NCBI RefSeq assembly: GCF_031458135.1
Contig: NZ_JAVDXW010000001.1
Location: forward strand, 1,488,001 to 1,552,000
Length of the DNA: 64,000 nucleotides
Source: Haloactinomyces albus
Lineage (GTDB): Bacteria > Actinomycetota > Actinomycetes > Mycobacteriales > Pseudonocardiaceae
Reading direction: 5' to 3'
In this document: in pieces, positions 44,101 to 53,668 of the stretch
How the letters are laid out: the number at the start of each line of letters is the position of its first letter
Position numbering within the stretch: position 1 is the first letter of the stretch
The notes under the pieces: model-generated
Databases searched by the model: none
Seen by the model: the letters and a program-made list of their open reading frames with translations, nothing else
Told to the model about the DNA's origin: nothing
Program-made: the position numbers and the translations under genes

Positions 44101-45027
44101 GTGCGCGCGGTTCTTATCGTCAACCCTCAGGCGACCTCCACCACTGCTGCCGGCCGAGACGTGCTGGCGCACGCCCTGGCCAGCGAACTGAAGCTGGAGT
44201 GCGTCGAGACACGGTACCGAGGCCACGCCGCGGACACCGCACGACAGGCGGTTATCGACGGCGTCGATGTGATCATCGCCCACGGCGGGGACGGCACCGT
44301 GAACGAGGTGGTCAACGGTATGCTCGCCGATGATCTGCCCCGTACCGATCCGGTGCCGAGCCTGGCAGTGGTGCCCGGTGGCTCGGCGAATGTCTTCGCG
44401 GGTGCACTGGGATTGCCCCGAGATCCGGTGGAGGCGACACACCGGCTGCTGCGCGCCCTCGCCGCGGACAGACGACGCCGAATCGGGCTGGGCAAGGCCA
44501 ACGGCCGATGGTTCACGTTCAATGCGGGCGTCGGCTGGGACGCCGATGTCGTGGCCGAGGTGGAACGCCTGCGTTCGAAGGGCCGCCACGTGACCCCGGC
44601 TCTGTACGCCCGCACCGCACTCGCCTGCTATTTTCGGGTCTGCCTGCGTCATCCTTCGCTCACGGTGCAGGCGGACGAGAGTGCTCCGATCAGCGGGCTG
44701 CACACGGCCTTCATCTCCAACACCAACCCGTGGACCTATCTCGGGCACCGGCCGGTGCATGCGAACCCGGAGACCACTTTCGACACCGGGCTCGGTGTTT
44801 TCGCGCTACGCAGCCTGAATACTTACTCTGTGTTACGACATGTAGCGCAGATGCTCCGCAGTAGAGCGAAACCACACGGAAAGAGCCTTTTTAGGCGTGC
44901 GGACGTGGGGCATCTCCACGTAGGCTGTGAGGAGCCGTTGCGTCTCCAGGTCGACGGCGACACCCTTGGCGAGTACTCAGTGATCGAGTTCGTCTCGGTC
45001 CCTGAGGCCTTACGAGTCGTCGTATAA
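44101..45027 (+). CDS. Diacylglycerol kinase-family lipid kinase
   Basis: This 308-residue soluble kinase has the nucleotide loop AHGGDGTVNEVVNG and LAVVPGGSANVFAGALGLP (usually GTxNDFA). Its C-terminal beta domain, with VGCEEPLRLQVDGDTLGE, is typical of DagK/YegS proteins. It would phosphorylate diacylglycerol or a related lipid at the membrane. The GTG at 44101 begins VRAVLIVNPQATS, where the family starts. It precedes whiB1, as in mycobacteria from memory. Confidence 0.88.
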   Translation: MRAVLIVNPQATSTTAAGRDVLAHALASELKLECVETRYRGHAADTARQAVIDGVDVIIAHGGDGTVNEVVNGMLADDLPRTDPVPSLAVVPGGSANVFAGALGLPRDPVEATHRLLRALAADRRRRIGLGKANGRWFTFNAGVGWDADVVAEVERLRSKGRHVTPALYARTALACYFRVCLRHPSLTVQADESAPISGLHTAFISNTNPWTYLGHRPVHANPETTFDTGLGVFALRSLNTYSVLRHVAQMLRSRAKPHGKSLFRRADVGHLHVGCEEPLRLQVDGDTLGEYSVIEFVSVPEALRVVV

Positions 45028-45122
45028 CCTTTTCGTAACGCTGGTGCCACCACCGGTCAGCCACCGAGGCTGTATCCGGTGGCCAACCGAACCCCCCAGG
45101 TCAAGTTCCGTCGATCTTTCGA

Positions 45123-45214
45123 GTGAGTTCACTCACCGGTCACGATCGATCCCTTGACATTGCGGCAGTTCGTGAAAGTATTCACAAGCGCACGGACTCC
45201 GTGAAAGCATTCAC
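45123..45214 (+). promoter_or_regulatory. whiB1 promoter with three CRP-like sites
   Basis: Three copies of GTGA-N6-TCAC occur at 45123-45136, 45172-45185 and 45201-45214. This is the CRP consensus half-site pair. A TTGACA -35 lies at 45154-45159, and a GTATTC-like -10 would overlap the second site. The first site would then sit near -60 (activating position) and the other two near or past the start (repressing). The Mycobacterium tuberculosis whiB1 promoter is likewise controlled by the CRP homologue Rv3676 at two sites. Confidence 0.8.
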
Positions 45215-45272
45215 AAACACCCCGAAGGAACTACCGGCACGAATGACCGTGCCTAGCAAGGAGCAAGGAACG

Positions 45273-45527
45273 ATGGACTGGCGCCACCGTGCGGTTTGCC
45301 GTGACGAGGACCCGGAACTGTTCTTCCCCGTGGGAAACAGCGGTCCCGCGCTCCTGCAGATCGCCGAGGCAAAAGCCGTTTGCAATCGTTGCCCGGTCGC
45401 GTCCGAGTGCCTGGCATGGGCGCTGGAGAGCGGACAGGACGCCGGCGTATGGGGCGGCATGAGTGAGGACGAGCGTCGTGCCCTCAAGCGACGCAATTCC
45501 CGCACCCGTACCCGCACGAACGCCTGA
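45273..45527 (+). CDS. whiB1: WhiB1-type iron-sulfur transcription factor
   Basis: This 84-residue protein is almost identical in plan to mycobacterial WhiB1, MDWRHRAVCRDEDPELFFPV. It has cysteines 9, 37, 40 and 46 for a [4Fe-4S] cluster, the turn GVWGG, and a basic C-terminus RRALKRRNSRTRTRT for DNA. WhiB1 is essential in mycobacteria, reacts with nitric oxide and binds the primary sigma factor. The ATG at 45273 after AAGGAACG gives the exact family length. Longer upstream reading crosses the CRP-like sites. Confidence 0.95.
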   Translation: MDWRHRAVCRDEDPELFFPVGNSGPALLQIAEAKAVCNRCPVASECLAWALESGQDAGVWGGMSEDERRALKRRNSRTRTRTNA

Positions 45528-45777
45528 ATCGGCCTGTTACCGACAGCATAACGGGTCGCCCTGATTCCAGGTCGCCCCGAATGTGTTCCAACTCGGCGAA
45601 CAAGCACAACGGCACCGCAACCGACAACACAACCGCTACGAGAGACGGATCGATCCGCGTCGATGTCGGCCATGAACGCGCCCCTGCGTTCCCGGGGATG
45701 GCCGACCCGGTCGATCTTCGCGTGTCACTGATTCGGTGACGTGCACATCATCATCGACGCACCCTGTGGTCGGAGTG

Positions 45778-47268
45778 TCAGCGGCGATACTGGAGAGGGA
45801 CACGAAGTACCGCCTCGGTCCCACGCTGACTGCGACCGCGCAAACTCAACGAACCCCGGAGCTCGGACTCCACGAGGGTTCGCACGATCTGCAGGCCGAG
45901 GCGTTCGGCGTGTTCGAGGGAAAAATCCTCCGGCAGGCCACGACCGTCGTCGGAGATAACAACGTCCAGCCAGCGCGCCGAACGCTCAGCCTGCACCACG
46001 ACCTCACCACCTTCTCCTTCCGGGAAGGCGTGCTCCAGTGCATTCTGAACCAGTTCGGTGAGCACCATCACCAGGGGAGTGGCCAGTTCGGCGGAGACGA
46101 TGCCGAACCGACCGTCCCGGCGCACCATCACTCCGCTCTCCGCCGTGGCCAGATCACTCATCATCGGAATGACCCGATCGACGACGTCGTCGAGATCCAC
46201 TCTCTCGTCCACCGACATCGACAACGTCTCGTGAACCAACGCAATCGAGGTCACCCGCCGTACCGACTCGTCCAGCGCCTGCCGTGCGGTGGAGTTGCCC
46301 GTGCGGCGTGATTGCAGGCGAAGCAGCGCAGCCACGGTCTGCAGATTATTTTTCACCCGATGGTGGATTTCACGGATGGTCGCGTCCTTCGACAGCAAGG
46401 CGCGATCCCGCCGCTTGACCTCGGTGACATCGCGGACCAGTACCAGAGCACCCGCCTGCTGCCCGCGAGGTTGCAGCGGCAGAGCCCGGAAAAGCACCGT
46501 CGCCCCACGTGCCTCGGCTTCGATCCGCATACTCGGACTGCCCGCCAGTGCTGTGCGAATCCGCTGTGCGACCTCCTCCGCATCGAACGGATCGGACAGC
46601 AAGGAGCGAGTCAGCGGCGCGATCTCGGCTCCCACGAGATCCGCAGCGTGCCCCATGCGGTGGTAAGCCGAGAGCGCGTTGGGGCTGGCGAAAACCACCG
46701 CGCCTGCGCTGTCCACACGGATGAGCCCATCACCGACGCGGGGACTCGTATGCACGCCCGGGGCGGGTTCCGCGGTCGGAAACGTGCCGTCGGCGATCAT
46801 CTGGCACAGGTCGGCGGCACTGCCCAGGTAGGAGATCTCCAGCGGGCTGGGCACTCTCGGCACTGCCAAGTTGGTGTCCCGACTGATCACCGCGACCGCC
46901 TCGGAATCCAGCCGGACGGGAATGGTTTCCCGGCGAACCGGTACCCCTTGGTGCCAGCGGGGGTCCTCCTCCCGGCAGATTCGCCCCTCGACCACGGCTC
47001 GACGTAACTGCGGGTGCTCCCGAGGGGTCACCTCGGTACCGACCACATCCTCCGAATGCGCCGTGGGCGCCGTGGTCGGCCGCGCCTGAGCGACACACAG
47101 GAAGCGATCTTCGCCCGCACTGTCCACGCCGACGGGTACCCACAGCAGAAAATCCGCGAACGACAGGTCCGACAGCAACTGCCATTCGGCGACCACGAGT
47201 TGCAGGTGATCGGCCACGGTACCGGACAGCCCTGTGTGCTCGGCGAGCAGATCACTGAGCGTGGACAA
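45778..47268 (-). CDS. pdtaS: PdtaS-like sensor histidine kinase
   Basis: This 496-residue cytoplasmic kinase has an N-terminal GAF-like domain (residues 1-140) and a PAS domain (about 175-285). The HisKA_2 phosphoacceptor is REIHHRVKNNLQTVAALLRLQ in overlapping pieces, near residue 300. The HWE-type ATPase has LTELVQNALEHAF and SDDGRGLPEDF. In mycobacteria PdtaS signals to the RNA-binding antiterminator PdtaR, and no PdtaR gene lies here. The biotin/lipoyl carrier gene ends 40 bases upstream and probably shares the transcript. Confidence 0.9.
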   Translation of the reverse strand: MSTLSDLLAEHTGLSGTVADHLQLVVAEWQLLSDLSFADFLLWVPVGVDSAGEDRFLCVAQARPTTAPTAHSEDVVGTEVTPREHPQLRRAVVEGRICREEDPRWHQGVPVRRETIPVRLDSEAVAVISRDTNLAVPRVPSPLEISYLGSAADLCQMIADGTFPTAEPAPGVHTSPRVGDGLIRVDSAGAVVFASPNALSAYHRMGHAADLVGAEIAPLTRSLLSDPFDAEEVAQRIRTALAGSPSMRIEAEARGATVLFRALPLQPRGQQAGALVLVRDVTEVKRRDRALLSKDATIREIHHRVKNNLQTVAALLRLQSRRTGNSTARQALDESVRRVTSIALVHETLSMSVDERVDLDDVVDRVIPMMSDLATAESGVMVRRDGRFGIVSAELATPLVMVLTELVQNALEHAFPEGEGGEVVVQAERSARWLDVVISDDGRGLPEDFSLEHAERLGLQIVRTLVESELRGSLSLRGRSQRGTEAVLRVPLQYRR

Positions 47269-47307
47269 ACAGCCCCTTTCGGGTCGGGGGAGGCGAGGTC
47301 CGCGTAC

Positions 47308-47523
47308 TCACTCGACCACGGCGAGCAGATCGCCCTCCTGCACGACGTCTCCCTCGTTGACGGCAATCCTGCCGACCTTGCCGTCAGCCTCGGTGAGCAC
47401 CGGAATCTCCATCTTCATGGACTCCAGCACGAACAGTGAGTCACCATCGCGAACCGCGTCGCCGTCCTGAACGACGACCGTCATCACGTTGGCCACCATC
47501 TCGGCGCGGATCTCCTCGGCCAT
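47308..47523 (-). CDS. Biotin/lipoyl-attachment carrier protein
   Basis: This 71-residue single-domain protein is MAEEIRAEMVANVMTVVVQD followed by FVLESMKMEIPVLTEADG, with Lys37 in the SMKM turn as the biotin site. It corresponds to mycobacterial TB7.3 (Rv3221c), which lies in the same place beside pdtaS. It probably serves an acyl-CoA carboxylase encoded elsewhere. Confidence 0.9.
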   Translation of the reverse strand: MAEEIRAEMVANVMTVVVQDGDAVRDGDSLFVLESMKMEIPVLTEADGKVGRIAVNEGDVVQEGDLLAVVE

Positions 47524-47662
47524 CAGTCGTGTCCCTCCTCGATGCCGGCAGTACGGTCCGGCCCTGAGTACCAGGAAACCATGCATCGGGCCACCCACGA
47601 GCACCAGGTCAGCCACATGGCAAACTGAACGTAATTGGAGCCGACTCGACGAGGGAGGGGCC

Positions 47663-47743
47663 ATGGCCAAGCGTGCCCGTAAGAAGAAGGCCGCTCGCAA
47701 GAACAATGCCAACCACGGCAAGCGCCCCCTGCGCGGCAAGTAG
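47663..47743 (+). CDS. Ribosomal protein bL37 (26 residues)
   Basis: MAKRARKKKAARKNNANHGK plus RPLRGK is a tiny, very basic protein. It matches the actinobacterial large-subunit protein bL37 found in mycobacterial ribosome structures (MAKR...KK...NHGKRP) as remembered. The ATG at 47663 follows GAGGGAGGGG. A longer in-frame reading from 47489 is not credible. Confidence 0.8.
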   Translation: MAKRARKKKAARKNNANHGKRPLRGK

Positions 47744-47774
47744 GCGCGACAGCCCATATCGGGCGCACCAGCAT

Positions 47775-47807
47775 TGTGGCCCCGAGCCGGACCGGCTCGG
47801 GGCCACA
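47775..47807. terminator. Bidirectional hairpin between bL37 and rsrA
   Basis: TGTGGCCCCGAGCCGG (47775-47790) and its exact reverse complement (47792-47807) are separated by one base, giving a stem of about 14 pairs with a small loop. It lies between convergent genes. Confidence 0.75.
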
Positions 47808-47819
47808 GCGTGTGCACAC

Positions 47820-48152
47820 CTACTCCGTAGGTGAGGCCGGTTTCTCCCGCACCTCCACCGAGGTGCCCTCGGGACCGTGCTCGACCGTTACGTCGGCTTG
47901 TCGCAGTACGCTGTCGCGGATCGAACTGCGCAGTCGCTCCCGTAGTTCCTCGGGGGCGTGCTCGCCGCCGCACTTGCGGTGCAGCAGTTCCTTGAGGTGC
48001 TCCTCGATGCCATAACGTTCCAGGCAGGTGCCGCACTCGTCGAGATGCTGCCGCAGGATCTCACGGCGAGTACCGTCGCATTCGTTGTCCAGGAACAACC
48101 ACACCTCGGCGAGTACGTCCTCACACGTGGCGTCCGGGTCGCCGCTGCTCAT
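47820..48152 (-). CDS. rsrA: Redox-sensing anti-sigma factor RsrA (mycothiol-system type)
   Basis: This 110-residue zinc anti-sigma factor has Cys10, His36, Cys40 and Cys43 (HLDECGTC), the HxxxCxxC set of ZAS proteins. Disulfide stress forms a disulfide, releases zinc and frees the sigma factor. The ATG at 48152 overlaps the sigma gene stop in ATGA, which keeps the pair in balance. Length and context agree with RsrA/RshA. Confidence 0.95.
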   Translation of the reverse strand: MSSGDPDATCEDVLAEVWLFLDNECDGTRREILRQHLDECGTCLERYGIEEHLKELLHRKCGGEHAPEELRERLRSSIRDSVLRQADVTVEHGPEGTSVEVREKPASPTE

Positions 48153-48838
48153 GACGTGCTCACCTCCTGATTTTTCGCGCGCAGGAAACCCCGGTCCCGG
48201 GCCACGTCCGTCAGCATTCCGCGCAACTGCCTGCGGCCGCGGTGCAGCCGCGACATCACGGTGCCGATCGGCGTTGCCATGATCTCGGCGATTTCCTTGT
48301 AGGCGAAGCCTTCCACGTCAGCGAGGTAAACGACCATGCGGAACTCTTCGCCGAGCTGCTGCAGGGCGTTTTTGACATCGCTGTCGGGCAGCCGATCCAG
48401 CGCTTCGACCTCCGCCGAACGCAGGCCGGTCGAAGTGTGGTTCTCGGCTTGGGCCAGCTGCCAGTCCGCGATCTCATCGGTCGGCTGCTGCTGGGGCTGA
48501 CGCTGCCGTTTGCGGTAGCCGTTGATGTAGGTATTGGTCAGGATCCGGTACAGCCACGCCTTGAGGTTGGTTCCCTGTTTGAACGACTTGAACGCGGAAT
48601 ACGCCTTGAGATACGTCTCCTGCACCAGGTCCTCGGCATCGGCCGCGTTGCGGGTCATCCGCAGTGCGGCCCCGTAGAGCTGGTCCAGCAACGGCATCGC
48701 GTCCCGCTCGAAACGGGCAGCGCGCTGTTCGGCGGTTTCCTCGGCCTGCTCCGCACCGGTCGAGGACGCCGACTGTTGGGCGGCATCCTGCGGCCGCTCG
48801 TTCTCAGCAGTGCCGAGTTGCTCCGGGGTGCCAGGCAC
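48149..48838 (-). CDS. sigR: ECF sigma factor SigR/SigH for thiol-oxidative stress
   Basis: This 229-residue ECF sigma factor has region 2 ([20 protein letters not shown], then [20 protein letters not shown]) and region 4 ([40 protein letters not shown]). It directs thioredoxin, mycothiol and protease genes under disulfide stress. The GTG at 48838 sits behind AAAGGAGC. An ATG at 48889 is in frame and would give an N-terminally longer form. Streptomyces SigR is known to have such a longer, unstable form made from the SigR-dependent promoter. The same may hold here because a SigR promoter lies upstream. Confidence 0.94.
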   Translation of the reverse strand: MPGTPEQLGTAENERPQDAAQQSASSTGAEQAEETAEQRAARFERDAMPLLDQLYGAALRMTRNAADAEDLVQETYLKAYSAFKSFKQGTNLKAWLYRILTNTYINGYRKRQRQPQQQPTDEIADWQLAQAENHTSTGLRSAEVEALDRLPDSDVKNALQQLGEEFRMVVYLADVEGFAYKEIAEIMATPIGTVMSRLHRGRRQLRGMLTDVARDRGFLRAKNQEVSTS

Positions 48839-49048
48839 CGGGCTCCTTTCCCGCCGCCAGGACGAGGTCACAGCTGACGACGTGCCCATGGTGTCCTGCG
48901 CATGGGCCTGCCCTGAGGATACCCCGGAGACGCTTTGCTGACCCGGTGGTGAGACCTCGGGGTGCCATGACTGCAAGCGGTCCTGCCGGGAATGTCCTTG
49001 CCGGTCAAGCACGGCTGCATTGGTCTGCTCGGTCAACACGTACGGTGC

Positions 49049-49074
49049 AACGGGACAACGGGGGCCGCTATTCC
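49049..49074 (-). promoter_or_regulatory. SigR-dependent promoter of sigR-rsrA
   Basis: On the minus strand GGAAT (49074-49070) and GTT (49051-49049) are separated by exactly 18 bases, the SigR consensus. It lies about 160 bases before the ATG at 48889 and reads toward sigR. This predicts positive autoregulation, as in Streptomyces and mycobacteria. Confidence 0.8.
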
Positions 49075-49112
49075 CCGGCTCGCTGTTCCTGCTCGCCGGT
49101 TCCCATGCGGCT

Positions 49113-49724
49113 TCAGTCCAGCAGGCGCAGGATGCGGCCGAACCACTCACCGACTGCGCGGAAAACAGCATCGGTGTCGGACTTGAGCGAGTGGTCGCCG
49201 GGAACCAGGACGATCTCGCGCCGATGTGCGGACTCGGGGCGGCCGAACGTGTCCCGCTCGCCCTGTACCACCAGAGCCGGTACTTCCACACCGTCGAGTT
49301 CGGCATGCCTGCTCTTTTCCGGCCGACCCGGCGGATGCACGGGAAAAGCCAAGCACAGCACGGCCGCAGCCTGCCCGCTTTCGGCGGTACGGCAGGCGAC
49401 CCGAGCCCCCGAGGAGCGACCGCCGAAGATCAACGGGAGCTCGGCGAACCAGCGTTCACCGAGATCCTCGGCGACGGCGAGCCAAGCGGCGTCGAGCTGC
49501 CGCGCGGGCGCGGGAGCCCGGCGCCCGGCCACTCGGTACGGCTGTTCGACCAGCGCCACGTGCACACCCGCCTCGGTTGCCGCGCGCGTGACGGTGACCA
49601 GGTCGGGTGCCGCAATGCCACCACCGGCACCGTGGCCGAGCAGCAGGACCGCACGACCCTCCGCCGCACCGTGCAACTCTGCCCGGGCCGGACCGTGTGG
49701 GGTGGCGATTTCGATGCTGGTCAT
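49113..49724 (-). CDS. Alpha/beta hydrolase, dienelactone-hydrolase/KANL3-Tex30-like
   Basis: This 203-residue hydrolase has an oxyanion segment [15 protein letters not shown] and a nucleophile elbow [10 protein letters not shown] with the serine (usually GGRSMGGR). [15 protein letters not shown] carries the acid, and VPGDHSLK carries the histidine. The substrate is unknown. The ATG at 49724 overlaps the SRAP gene stop in ATGA, and the pair also travels together in mycobacteria (Rv3225c-Rv3226c region, from memory). Confidence 0.82.
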   Translation of the reverse strand: MTSIEIATPHGPARAELHGAAEGRAVLLLGHGAGGGIAAPDLVTVTRAATEAGVHVALVEQPYRVAGRRAPAPARQLDAAWLAVAEDLGERWFAELPLIFGGRSSGARVACRTAESGQAAAVLCLAFPVHPPGRPEKSRHAELDGVEVPALVVQGERDTFGRPESAHRREIVLVPGDHSLKSDTDAVFRAVGEWFGRILRLLD

Positions 49725-50455
49725 GATTCGAACAGCGCGGATTGAACGGCGGCAACCGGGCACATGGCGGGATCCACCCGTTCCAGCAGGTCGGGATGAT
49801 TGTTGCGCGTGCTGTTGACCCGGCTGGAGACGGGCCGCAGCTCCAACGCATCGAGCGCTCCGCCATCCACGGACAGCAGATCGGTCACCTCGGTGCGTTG
49901 CGGGTCCAGCCAATCCTTCCAGCGATGCTCGCCCAGCACCAGCGGCATCCGGTGGTGTATCTCGGCAAGATCGCCCACGGCCTCCGTGGTCACCACGGCA
50001 CACGTCACCAAGGGCTCCCCCGCGAAACCGGGCGCCCACCATGCGGAGAACACGGCTGCCATCGCCAGACTGCGACCATCCCGTCGGGTGCACAGGTACG
50101 GTTGCTTGGCACGTTCACCGGGCTTCCACTCGTACCAGCCCGTCGCGGGCATCAGACAACGACGGTGTGCCGCCGACTCGGCATAGGCGGGCTTGACCGT
50201 CAACGACTCCGCACGGGCGTTCACCATCGGCGGACCGCTGGTCGCGTCCCCGGCCCACGTCGGCACCAAGCCCCACCGAACCGGCCGCAGCGTACGCTCG
50301 ACCTCGGAACCCGCCCGGCGCTCCACGACGATCGGCACCGTCGCGGTCGGCGTGATGTTGTAGTCGGGACCGAACGTGTCACCGATACGGTCGGCCGCAT
50401 CGAACTCCTCGGCCAGTGCGGCCGGGTCGCGCCGGATCGCGTAACGACCACACAT
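49721..50455 (-). CDS. SRAP-family abasic-site protein (YedK/HMCES-like), copy 1
   Basis: This 244-residue SOS-response-associated peptidase starts MCGRYA. The Cys2 exposed after Met removal forms a thiazolidine crosslink to abasic sites in single-stranded DNA. Other conserved residues are in NARAESL, GWYEWKP and HHRMPLVL. It protects abasic sites at replication forks. A second, diverged copy lies six bases upstream. No LexA box was identified. Confidence 0.92.
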   Translation of the reverse strand: MCGRYAIRRDPAALAEEFDAADRIGDTFGPDYNITPTATVPIVVERRAGSEVERTLRPVRWGLVPTWAGDATSGPPMVNARAESLTVKPAYAESAAHRRCLMPATGWYEWKPGERAKQPYLCTRRDGRSLAMAAVFSAWWAPGFAGEPLVTCAVVTTEAVGDLAEIHHRMPLVLGEHRWKDWLDPQRTEVTDLLSVDGGALDALELRPVSSRVNSTRNNHPDLLERVDPAMCPVAAVQSALFES

Positions 50456-50461
50456 CAGGGT

Positions 50462-51271
50462 TCACACCTCCGCGGACGGTTCCCCGGGCTCACGGTTCCA
50501 ACCTACCGGTTGACGTCGGCCCGACTGCCCCTCCTCGGCCACCCGTTCGACGAGCGCGGCACCGTTGTTGCGCACGTTGTTCACCGCACGGGACACCGGA
50601 CGCAACTCCAGTCGTTCGAGCAGTCCCGGCGGCGGGGAGCCGAGCAGCGCGGACACATCCCGAACATCCGGATCGAGCCAATGCTGCCAGGCCGAGGCGG
50701 GCAGCACCATCGGCATGCGCTCGTGCACCTCGAGCAGTGGGCCGACCGCCTCGGTGGTCAGAACGGCGCAGCTCACCAGCGGTCGTGCCGCGTCGTCGGC
50801 CTCCGGGTCCCGCCAGGTCGCCCAGATTCCCGCCAGTGCCAGGCTCGAACCATCCCCGAAGGTCATGAAATAGGGCTGCTTCGGTGCCGTCTCGCGCTTC
50901 CACTCGTACCAGCCGTCGGCAGGCAGCAGACAGCGTGCGTACTTGATCGGTCCACGAAAGGCGGGCTTACTCATCACCGTTTCGGACCTGGCATTGATCA
51001 TGCGATTGCCGACCGCGGGGTCCTTGGCCCACTTCGGAACCAGCCCCCACCGCATGACACGGATCGTGCGCTCGGTGCGTGCGGGATCGCGGTGGCCGTC
51101 CGCATCATGCGGATGCCGCTGCACGACGCCGAGCACCGGCTTCATCGGAGCGACGTTGTAGTCGGCCACGGGACGACCCGTCCCCGAGACCTCCGCAGCG
51201 GTGGCATCCACCGCATCGAACTCCGCCGCGAGAACGTCCGGAGCCTTGGTCGAGGCGTACCTGCCGCACAT
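50462..51271 (-). CDS. SRAP-family abasic-site protein (YedK/HMCES-like), copy 2
   Basis: This 269-residue paralogue of the next gene has [29 protein letters not shown] and HERMPMVLP. The start must be the ATG at 51271 because the reactive cysteine has to be residue 2. The ATG at 51301 would bury it. The C-terminal 25 residues are extra compared with copy 1. The two copies differ throughout, so the duplication is old and both keep the active site. Confidence 0.92.
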   Translation of the reverse strand: MCGRYASTKAPDVLAAEFDAVDATAAEVSGTGRPVADYNVAPMKPVLGVVQRHPHDADGHRDPARTERTIRVMRWGLVPKWAKDPAVGNRMINARSETVMSKPAFRGPIKYARCLLPADGWYEWKRETAPKQPYFMTFGDGSSLALAGIWATWRDPEADDAARPLVSCAVLTTEAVGPLLEVHERMPMVLPASAWQHWLDPDVRDVSALLGSPPPGLLERLELRPVSRAVNNVRNNGAALVERVAEEGQSGRRQPVGWNREPGEPSAEV

Positions 51272-51386
51272 CGGCGTCATCATCTCCACTCCATGCCGCA
51301 CCGCCCGTGCTCATATCGTGACAGCCCGGACTCCCAGGAGCGACCCATATCCCGTCCTGCTCGAGGCCATGCGCGACGATGGAACC

Positions 51387-52655
51387 ATGACCCAGTCCTG
51401 GTCCGCCCCGGTCGCGCACGGCCCCGTGCACGCCACGGTTCCGGTTCCCGGCTCGAAGTCCCTCACCAACCGGGCTCTCGTACTCGCCGCTCTCGCGGAG
51501 GAACCCTCGATTCTGCGAGACCCCCTGCACAGCAGGGATACCGAGCTGATGGCCTCGGCGCTGCGAGCGCTGGGGACAGTGATCGAGGAAGCCCCGGACG
51601 GAGCCTGGACGATCCGTCCGGCGCCGCTACGCGGTCCTGCACAGGTCGACTGCGGCCTGGCGGGTACCGTGATGCGCTTCGTGCCTCCCGTGGCGAGTCT
51701 GGCGCAGGGGCACGTCACCTTCGATGGTGATCCCCGTGCACGACAACGTCCGCTGGATACCGTGCTCGACGCACTGCGGACGCTCGGCGCCGAGATCAGC
51801 GGGTCCGCACTGCCGTTCGAGGTCCGCGGAACGGGGGCGCTCGCCGGGGGCAAGGTCACCATCGACGCCTCCGCCTCCTCCCAGTTCGTCTCCGGACTCC
51901 TGCTGTCGGCAGCGCGCTTCGAGCACGGCATCACCATCCGGCACGAAGGAGAGGCCGTGCCGTCCCTGCCACACATCGACATGACCGTGGCGATGCTGCG
52001 CGCCGCCGGGGTCGACGTCGACGACCGGCAACAGGACACATGGCGGGTTTCTCCGGGACCCATCGAACGGCTCGACCTGGATATCGAGCCGGACCTGTCC
52101 AACGCGACACCGTTCCTCGCCGCGGCAGCCGCCACGGCCGGGCGGGTCACGATCCCGGGCTGGCCCGAGCACACCACTCAGGCAGGCGATGCCATGCGTG
52201 GGATTCTCGAACGGATGAGCGCCCGGGTGTATCGCGACTCATCCGGACTCACGGTGACAGGACCGGCCGAACTCGACGGGGCCGATCTCGATCTCCACGA
52301 AGTCGGCGAACTCACCCCGACCGTGGCCGCACTGGCCGCGCTGGCCAACGGGCGCTCCCGGTTGCGCGGTATCGCGCATCTGCGCGGGCACGAGACCGAT
52401 CGACTGGCTGCCCTGCAGCGGGAGATCAACGGCCTCGGCGGCGCGGTCGAACAGACCGACGACGGACTGCTGATCGAGCCGCGCCCGCTGCACGGCGGCA
52501 CCTGGCACTCCTACGCCGATCACCGGATGGCCACCGCGGGCGCGATTCTCGGCCTGCGCATTCCCGGAGTGGCCGTCGAGGACATCACCACCACGGCGAA
52601 GACGCTTCCCGATTTCCCGGCGATGTGGGCCGCGATGCTGGAACAGGTGGCCTGA
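51387..52655 (+). CDS. aroA: 3-phosphoshikimate 1-carboxyvinyltransferase (EPSP synthase)
   Basis: This 422-residue enzyme transfers enolpyruvate from PEP to shikimate-3-phosphate for aromatic amino acids. It has [62 protein letters not shown] and [11 protein letters not shown]. The end reads [14 protein letters not shown] and TLPDFPAMW. The PEP-binding loop reads LAGTVMRF where E. coli has NAGTAMRP. That is the actinobacterial form and could alter glyphosate binding. The ATG at 51387 is preferred, and ATG 51369 is in frame. The stop shares one base with rsgA. Confidence 0.95.
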   Translation: MTQSWSAPVAHGPVHATVPVPGSKSLTNRALVLAALAEEPSILRDPLHSRDTELMASALRALGTVIEEAPDGAWTIRPAPLRGPAQVDCGLAGTVMRFVPPVASLAQGHVTFDGDPRARQRPLDTVLDALRTLGAEISGSALPFEVRGTGALAGGKVTIDASASSQFVSGLLLSAARFEHGITIRHEGEAVPSLPHIDMTVAMLRAAGVDVDDRQQDTWRVSPGPIERLDLDIEPDLSNATPFLAAAAATAGRVTIPGWPEHTTQAGDAMRGILERMSARVYRDSSGLTVTGPAELDGADLDLHEVGELTPTVAALAALANGRSRLRGIAHLRGHETDRLAALQREINGLGGAVEQTDDGLLIEPRPLHGGTWHSYADHRMATAGAILGLRIPGVAVEDITTTAKTLPDFPAMWAAMLEQVA

Positions 52656-53668
52656 TGGGCAAGCGCGGCTGGCGTGAACTGGACGAGTCCGATGTGCGGG
52701 TGCGCCCCGGACGCCGGGGGAGCCGGCCACGCAGCAAGCGCAGACCCGAACACGCCGACGCTCAGGACGCGATGGTCGTCGCGGTGGACCGGGGGCGCTG
52801 GACGTGTGCCCTGGGCGGGGACCCGCAGCACATCGTCGTGGCCATGCGTGCCCGCGAACTCGGCCGTAGCCCGATCGTCGTCGGCGACCATGTGGGCCTG
52901 GTCGGCGACACCTCCGGACGTCCGGACACGCTCGCACGGATTGTGCGGCTCACCGAGCGCACCAGTGTCCTGCGCCGTACCGCCGACGACACGGACCCGT
53001 ATGAGCGGGTCGTCGTGGCCAACGCCGAACAGCTCATCATCGTCACGGCACTCGCCGATCCGCCACCCCGTCCCGGATTCATCGACCGGTGCCTGGTCGC
53101 CGCCTATGCCGGGGGCCTGACACCCGTGCTGTGCCTGACCAAGGCCGATCTGGCCTCGCCGGATGAGTGGATCGAGGCGTACTCCGGGTTCGCGATGCCG
53201 GTGATCGCCACCCGCTTCGACGAGGAGCCCGAGGAGCTGCGCGAGCGTCTGACCGGCCGCGTGTCCGCGCTCGTGGGTCATTCCGGAGTCGGCAAATCGA
53301 CTCTGGTCAACCGGTTGGCGCCGGAAGCCGCGCGTGCCACCGGCGAGGTCAGCGGCGTCGGCAAGGGCAGGCACATTTCGACTTCGGTCGTGGCCATGGC
53401 ACTCCCCGACCCCGGGCGGGGCTGGGTCGTGGACACCCCCGGCATTCGCTCCTTCGGCCTGGCACACGTCACTCCGGACGATCTGGTCGCCGCCTTCGAG
53501 GGATTCGACGAAGCCGCAGAGGAGTGCCCGCCCAACTGCGGACACCTGGGCGGCAGCGAGGATCCCGACTGCCATCTCGACACCTTCGTCGCCGAAGGAG
53601 GCGGCAGTGCGGAGCAACTGGCTTCGCTGCGGCACCTCCTGCTCTCCCGCGCGGGACGCGATTCGTAG
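52655..53668 (+). CDS. rsgA: Ribosome small-subunit-dependent GTPase A
   Basis: This 337-residue assembly GTPase has an OB-like N-domain and a circularly permuted GTPase. The motifs run G4 CLTKAD, then G1 VGHSGVGKSTLVN, then G3 VVDTPGIRSFGL. The zinc knuckle ECPPNCGHLGGSEDPDCHLD follows. RsgA checks 30S maturation. The ATG at 52655 overlaps aroA by one base (TGATG), the same pairing as in mycobacteria. Confidence 0.95.
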   Translation: MGKRGWRELDESDVRVRPGRRGSRPRSKRRPEHADAQDAMVVAVDRGRWTCALGGDPQHIVVAMRARELGRSPIVVGDHVGLVGDTSGRPDTLARIVRLTERTSVLRRTADDTDPYERVVVANAEQLIIVTALADPPPRPGFIDRCLVAAYAGGLTPVLCLTKADLASPDEWIEAYSGFAMPVIATRFDEEPEELRERLTGRVSALVGHSGVGKSTLVNRLAPEAARATGEVSGVGKGRHISTSVVAMALPDPGRGWVVDTPGIRSFGLAHVTPDDLVAAFEGFDEAAEECPPNCGHLGGSEDPDCHLDTFVAEGGGSAEQLASLRHLLLSRAGRDS

